From NCBI GenBank assembly GCA_963575745.1, contig CAUYUJ010017826.1:693052-757051 (forward strand): a stretch of 64,000 nucleotides of DNA. Reading direction: 5' to 3'. The translations under genes were made by a program, and so were the position numbers. The notes under the pieces were generated by a model. The model saw only the letters and a program-made list of their open reading frames with translations. It had not been told where the DNA came from and did no database searches. Positions 60,357 to 64,000 of this stretch are shown piece by piece; position 1 is the stretch's first letter, and each line of letters opens with the position of its first letter. This DNA comes from Prorocentrum cordatum. Taxonomy: Eukaryota > Sar > Dinophyceae > Prorocentrales > Prorocentraceae.

Positions 60357-61709
60357 AGCTAAGCTAAAGCTAAGTTAAAGCTAAGCTAAAAGCTAAGCTG
60401 AAGCTAAGCTAAAGCTAGCACTCAGCTAAAGCTAAGCTAAAGCTAAACGGAAGCTAAGCTAAAGCTAAGCTAAAGCTAAGCTAAAGCTAAGCTGAAGCGA
60501 AGCTAGAACTGAAGCTAAAGCTAAGCTGAAGTTAAGATAAAGCTAAGCTAAAGCTAAGCTGGAGCTAAGCTGAAGCTAAGCTAAAGCTAAGCGAAAGCTA
60601 AGCTAAAGCTAAGCTAAGGCTAAGCTAAAACTTAGCAGAAGCTAAGCTAAAGCTAAGCTAAAGCTAAGCTAAAGCTAAGCGAAAGCTAAGCTGAAGCTAG
60701 GCGCACGCTAAGGTAAAGCTAAGCTAAAGCTAAGCTAAAGCTAAGATCAAGCTAAGCTAAAGCTACAGCTAAGCTAAAATTAAGCTAACACTAAGCTAGA
60801 GCTAAGCTAACACTAAGCTGAGGCTAAGCTAAAGCTAAGCTAAAGCTAAGCTAAAGCTAAGCTAAAGCTAAGCTGAAGCTAAGCTAACACTAAGCTGAAG
60901 CTAAGCTACGTCTAAGCTAAAGCTAAGCTAAAGCTAAGCTGAAGCTTAGCTAAAGCTTAGCTAAAGCTAAGCTAAAGCCAAGCTGAAGCTAAGCTAAAGC
61001 TAAGCTAAAGCTAAGCTAAGGCTAAGCTAAAGCTAAGCTGAAGCTAGGCTGAAGCTAAGTTAAAGCTAAGCTAAAGCTAAGCTAAAGCTAGGCTAAAGCT
61101 AAGCTAACACTAAGCTGAGGCTAAGCTAAAGCTAAGCTAAAGCTAAGCTAAAGCTAGGCTAAAGCTAAGCTATCACTAAGCTGAGGCTAAGCTAAAGCTA
61201 AGCTGAAGCTAAGCTAAATATAAGCTGAAGCGAAGCTGAAGCTTAGCTGAAGCTTAGCTAAAGCTAAGCTAAAGCTAAGCTCAAGCTAAGCTAAAGCTAA
61301 GCTAAATCTAATCTAAGCTAAGGCTGAGCTAAAGCTAAGCTGAAGCTAAGTTACAGCTAAGCTAATACTAAGGTAAAGCTAAGCTAGCACTAAGCTGAAA
61401 CTAAGCTAAAGCTAAGCTGGAGCTAGGCTAACACTAAGCTGAAGCTTAGTTAGCTAAAGCTAAGCTAAAACTACGCTAAAGCTAAACTAACACTAAGCTA
61501 GAACTAAGCTAAAGCTAAGCTAAAGCTAAAGCTAAAGCTAAAGCTAATGCTACACCTAAAGCTAAAGCTAAAGCTAAAGCTAAGGCTAAAACTCCCAGGG
61601 GACTGGGGGAACCGCGGGGCGGGGACTGGGGGAACCGCCCGGGGCGGTTTCCATTGCCCAGCCCCTTTTGCTAACAGAGTAAGAACCCTTCTAGGCAGAG
61701 CCTAGGTAG
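60282..61709 (+). other. Insertion inside the LINE endonuclease, with GT...AG edges
   Basis: The endonuclease sequence breaks after VGPVGANIIP and resumes at GKENETGRLFHDFLRATG, the expected next block. The intervening DNA starts GTGCGACCC and ends GGTAG. Removing it exactly joins codons in frame (phase 0). Near the edges are CCCTACCTAGG (60288-60298) and its exact reverse complement CCTAGGTAGGG (61701-61711). No target duplication was seen. It could be an introner-like element, another TIR insertion, or a simple satellite expansion; splicing is unproven. Confidence 0.5.
60338..61591 (+). repeat. AGCTAA satellite (about 1.25 kb)
   Basis: About 11-bp units AAGCTAAGCTA with single-base variants (GAAGCTAAG, ACACTAAGCTG) and short higher-order patterns. 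It is followed by two copies of GGGGACTGGGGGAACCGC (61599-61638). Confidence 0.97.
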
Positions 61710-62400
61710 GGAAAAGAAAACGAGACTGGACGCTTGTTTCACGATTTCCTGAGAGCTACGGGACATAATGCGGGGTCTACTTTTTTTTTTGTGTTCGGAA
61801 CCGTTCCACGGCAAACGTGGTACTTCGATGCCGCCTAGCACAGCCCCTCAGGACCCGAGACGCCGCATTGACTACGTGACAATGCCTCACGCCTCTCTGA
61901 ATTCGATCAGTCGACAAGGGGTCGATCCGACAGTGGGCCTGCCCATGCGATCTGATGACCATTTCGCTGTTATGGCCGACGTGCAAGTCAGCAGTGCGGG
62001 CCCCGTGCGGGCTACTTCCTCTTGTGCCAAAATCCACCGCGATCAGAAACACATCCGGGGCTCTTTGTGTGCGGCCAAGTTTGCTACCACGGTCAGAAAT
62101 ATTCCGCAGCCAGCTTTCCAGTCGCACCCTGATGCTCATGCACAACATTTGAACGATGAGCTAGCTAGGGCAGTTACCGAGTGCGTCCCAATACTGAAGT
62201 CACCCACGGGGCGTTTGCCGCGTCAGACATGGCTCTCGGTTCGCTCGCTGACGCTCATGGACCGTCGCTCTTCTGGACGACGAGACCTACGCATGTTGCG
62301 AAGACGACTCAACTTACTACTGCTTGCTGCTGCCTTTTGTGCGCGGGCCACAGATGGGAAGGAGGTGGAGGAGTGGCTGGGCTACCGACAGCGCAGGTGA
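61710..62400 (+). pseudogene. LINE EEP endonuclease C-terminal part and linker
   Basis: One frame reads GKENETGRLFHDFLRATGHN followed by AGSTF. After the run of ten T (61781-61790) another frame continues GKRGTSMPPSTAPQDPRRRI, DYVTMPHASLN and MRSDDHFAVMADVQV, the conserved IDYV and SDH blocks of EEP endonucleases (here SDDH). The linker then runs to a stop at 62400. The frame change at the T run is probably an indel. Confidence 0.72.
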
Positions 62401-62457
62401 AGGTGGTCAGTGCGAGAGGGTCCCTCTCGTGCGTTGCTCATTGGCGCATGAGACGCG

Positions 62458-62883
62458 GTGACACATGTCGGGCCACAGGTTTTCGAGGCTGCAGTGAAGT
62501 TTGCGCAGGATGTAAGAGGTAGGCTGCACGCCCCTCCTTTCCATATCGTGCATCTGGAGGCCTTGTGGAGACTGTGTCGGGCACCAACACCTGGGAGCCA
62601 CGTAGGTCACCTGCAGCCCAATGACTGCCCCCTGGTGGGTATTCCACGTGCCACGTATCAACTACAAGGTATGATTCCCAACTTCTGGAGGTGGCAGGGT
62701 CTCTTGTTGGCCTTCACGTACGTTTTCACGCGTGGTACGGCGTTTGGGATCAACAGGTCTACCACGCTGGACGCTGCCAAGCACTGCGATGACATTGCGA
62801 CGGGCATTCAGGATGCAGTCCCGGGGACAGGCATCGGAGACTTTGGCGGCCTTACGCCGCGTCGGTGCAGGGTCCCTCCGTGA
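62458..62883 (+). pseudogene. LINE region between endonuclease and RT
   Basis: 142 codons (first codon not ATG): VFEAAVKFAQDVRGRLHAPP, CDDIATGIQDAVPGTGI. From about 62780 a second frame (ASETLAALRRVGAGSLRERM...LKGLPILEGMQLSR) reads better, so a frameshift lies near 62830. It is the unconserved linker before the RT. Confidence 0.45.
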
Positions 62884-62988
62884 GCGCATGCTAAAAGGGC
62901 TGCCCATCCTCGAGGGTATGCAGCTCAGCCGGTAACTTCGCAGCTTCAAGCAGCCCGTCGCTGGCAGCAGCACTCTGGCAAGCCAGAG

Positions 62989-63333
62989 TTGGCAGCTACC
63001 TTCGATTTTGCAGACGTGACTAGGCTTGCGGGTCACTTCGCGCGGGTGCCGTACGATCGGATGTCCTCGGATCCGGTGCCTAGTGATGATACACTGCCGA
63101 CCCTGTCTGAGTTCCAGCATGCCTGCCGCCAGACCAAGCGCGCTGCCCCTGGCTGTGACGTTTCCACGGGAGCTCTGGCGCACGCTTTCGCTACTGAGTT
63201 CGCTGCCCTGTACTACCCGTTGAAACTCAAGACCGCTGTCACGCTAATTGCGCCTGTTCAATGGAAGGGAGGTTTCTATCGCGATTTGCTGAAGTCCATA
63301 AGACATGGCGAAGATGCTTGCGGACTCGGTTGA
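62989..63333 (+). CDS. LINE reverse transcriptase, N-terminal (finger) part
   Basis: TLPTLSEFQHACRQTKRAAP, GCDVSTGALAHAFATEFAAL, YYPLKLKTAVTLIAPVQWKG, GFYRDLLKS match the opening of LINE RT domains (a helix with spaced Lys, then G.D, then the EP.QWKGG-like block). The frame ends at TGA 63331-63333. The RT continues in another frame, with the usual motif-0/1 segment shortened. Confidence 0.7.
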   Translation: MAATFDFADVTRLAGHFARVPYDRMSSDPVPSDDTLPTLSEFQHACRQTKRAAPGCDVSTGALAHAFATEFAALYYPLKLKTAVTLIAPVQWKGGFYRDLLKSIRHGEDACGLG

Positions 63334-64000
63334 TGCCAGCATTGCTTGCCACAGCAGGGGATACTCACTTTGGGGGTATACCAGGTCGAGGCACTGGCCA
63401 CGCATCAGTCATTATTCGTCTTGCGCAAGCTGTTGCGGATACCCGTGCTCGGTCTTTTGGCGTGCTATCCCTGGATGTGGCGCAGGCATTTTACCGTGCC
63501 TTGCGGGGGCTACTACATCGATCGCCGCTCGACGATGATGTCGTTGCTTGTACTGTCAGGGCAGCAGGATTACTGGCGAGTGCCGTGCATGAGCTCGCAA
63601 GGCGCATGCGCGAGCAGTCACCTATAGATGAACAGCAAGTGGCGAAGGGCACACTACATGTGCGCACACAGCAGCGCAGATTTCACAATGCTACCGTCCC
63701 CCTTGGTTCCTGCGCGAGGGTTCCGACCCGATTTCCTTGCCAACGTTCGGTTTTCCCTGGGCAACCTCTCGCCGATCTATTGTGCGAGATTCTCATGGGT
63801 GACTGCATGCAAGCTGTGCGAGCTCAATTGGACGCCGAAGGGCGAGCCCTGCATTTGCCTACAGACGAGCGCAATAGCGAGCCGGGTATAGTAACGGATG
63901 CTGACATTGCTACCGCCGTGCCGCTGGTGGACGCTACCTTCGCGGATGACGGCACCATCATTGTGATTGCCCCTGCCTCCGACCTGTCTCCTGCCATGTG
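63261..64000 (+). CDS. LINE reverse transcriptase, palm part (open to window end)
   Basis: This frame is open from an ATG at 63261 to the end of the window, at least 246 codons with no stop seen. RTRLMPALLATAGDTHFGGI, PGRGTGHAS and VLSLDVAQAFYRAL (motif A, catalytic Asp) are followed by PLADLLCEILMGDCMQAVRA (motif B region) and VDATFADDGTIIVIA (motif C, FADD, about 63944-63955). The presence of both catalytic Asp sites suggests the palm was functional until recently, although upstream parts are shifted. Thumb and C-terminus lie outside the window. Confidence 0.8.
   Translation, partial: MEGRFLSRFAEVHKTWRRCLRTRLMPALLATAGDTHFGGIPGRGTGHASVIIRLAQAVADTRARSFGVLSLDVAQAFYRALRGLLHRSPLDDDVVACTVRAAGLLASAVHELARRMREQSPIDEQQVAKGTLHVRTQQRRFHNATVPLGSCARVPTRFPCQRSVFPGQPLADLLCEILMGDCMQAVRAQLDAEGRALHLPTDERNSEPGIVTDADIATAVPLVDATFADDGTIIVIAPASDLSPAM

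Larger units (their letters stand above)
56600..64000 (+). mobile_element. Decayed LINE: ORF1, RNase H, EEP endonuclease, RT (runs off window)
   Basis: One element can be followed on the plus strand through several frames: a RanBP2-like finger and helical ORF1 region, an RNase H domain, an EEP endonuclease, then an RT ending in a FADD box at about 63944-63955. At least six frameshifts or stops interrupt it. A 1.25-kb AGCTAA satellite lies inside the endonuclease. RNase H precedes the endonuclease within one continuous ORF (59049-60356), unlike the LINE at 16-23 kb. The 5' end is uncertain; no DinoSL was found upstream. Confidence 0.82.

Noticed and set aside
60338-61591. AGCTAA array as telomeric repeat
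   Set aside because: The unit does not match TTTAGGG-type telomere repeats, and it lies inside a LINE coding region.

Overview
The window looks like nuclear DNA of a dinoflagellate (core dinoflagellate, possibly a Prorocentrum-like species; the genus is a guess). Three things support this. A complete 22-nt dinoflagellate spliced-leader (DinoSL) sequence lies at 23342-23363 (minus strand). A secreted-type gene has a GDPH/vWF-D-like domain behind a poly-threonine linker, a layout I associate with dinoflagellates. The rest is GC-rich, gene-poor DNA packed with LINE retroelements, small inverted-repeat elements, minisatellites and long trinucleotide tracts. I see no bacterial operons, rRNA, CRISPR array or convincing tRNA.

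Layout. 1-3.45 kb: a broken, internally deleted LINE (minus strand). 3.45-15.9 kb: mostly non-coding, with small TIR elements (4171-4383, 13978-14173), a snap-back repeat (7758-7900) and a composite GGGTCGCG/CAA repeat (12462-12957). 16.05-23.36 kb: a nearly intact 7.3-kb LINE (minus strand) with DinoSL at its 5' end, an A tract at its 3' end and a 19-bp target-site duplication. It encodes ORF1 (RanBP2-type zinc finger plus coiled coil) and ORF2 (endonuclease/exonuclease/phosphatase (EEP)-type endonuclease, reverse transcriptase, zinc knuckle, RNase H, two C-terminal Cys-rich modules). One in-frame TAG interrupts ORF2. 23.4-32.5 kb: minisatellites, nested TIR elements and a 156-bp palindrome. 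32.5-33.8 kb: the best host-gene candidate, a 407-residue secreted-type protein (minus strand). 34-43 kb: satellites, TIR elements and one unrecognised ORF. 43.4-44.6 kb: the 3' end of a second LINE class with a restriction-like endonuclease (RLE). 45.4-54.2 kb: a 103-bp satellite array, TIR elements and composite repeats. 55-55.8 kb: a long CTC/GAG tract. 56.6-64 kb: a third LINE (plus strand, decayed, running off the window end) in the order ORF1, RNase H, EEP endonuclease, reverse transcriptase. Its endonuclease region is split by a 1.25-kb AGCTAA satellite bounded by short inverted repeats.

How the parts relate. Nearly all recognisable coding sequence belongs to LINEs that copy themselves by target-primed reverse transcription. 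Three short TIR families (called A, B and C here) carry clear 5-6 bp target duplications and must have been moved by an enzyme not encoded in this window. The only plausible cellular genes are the vWF-D-like gene and, much less certainly, a few unrecognised ORFs.
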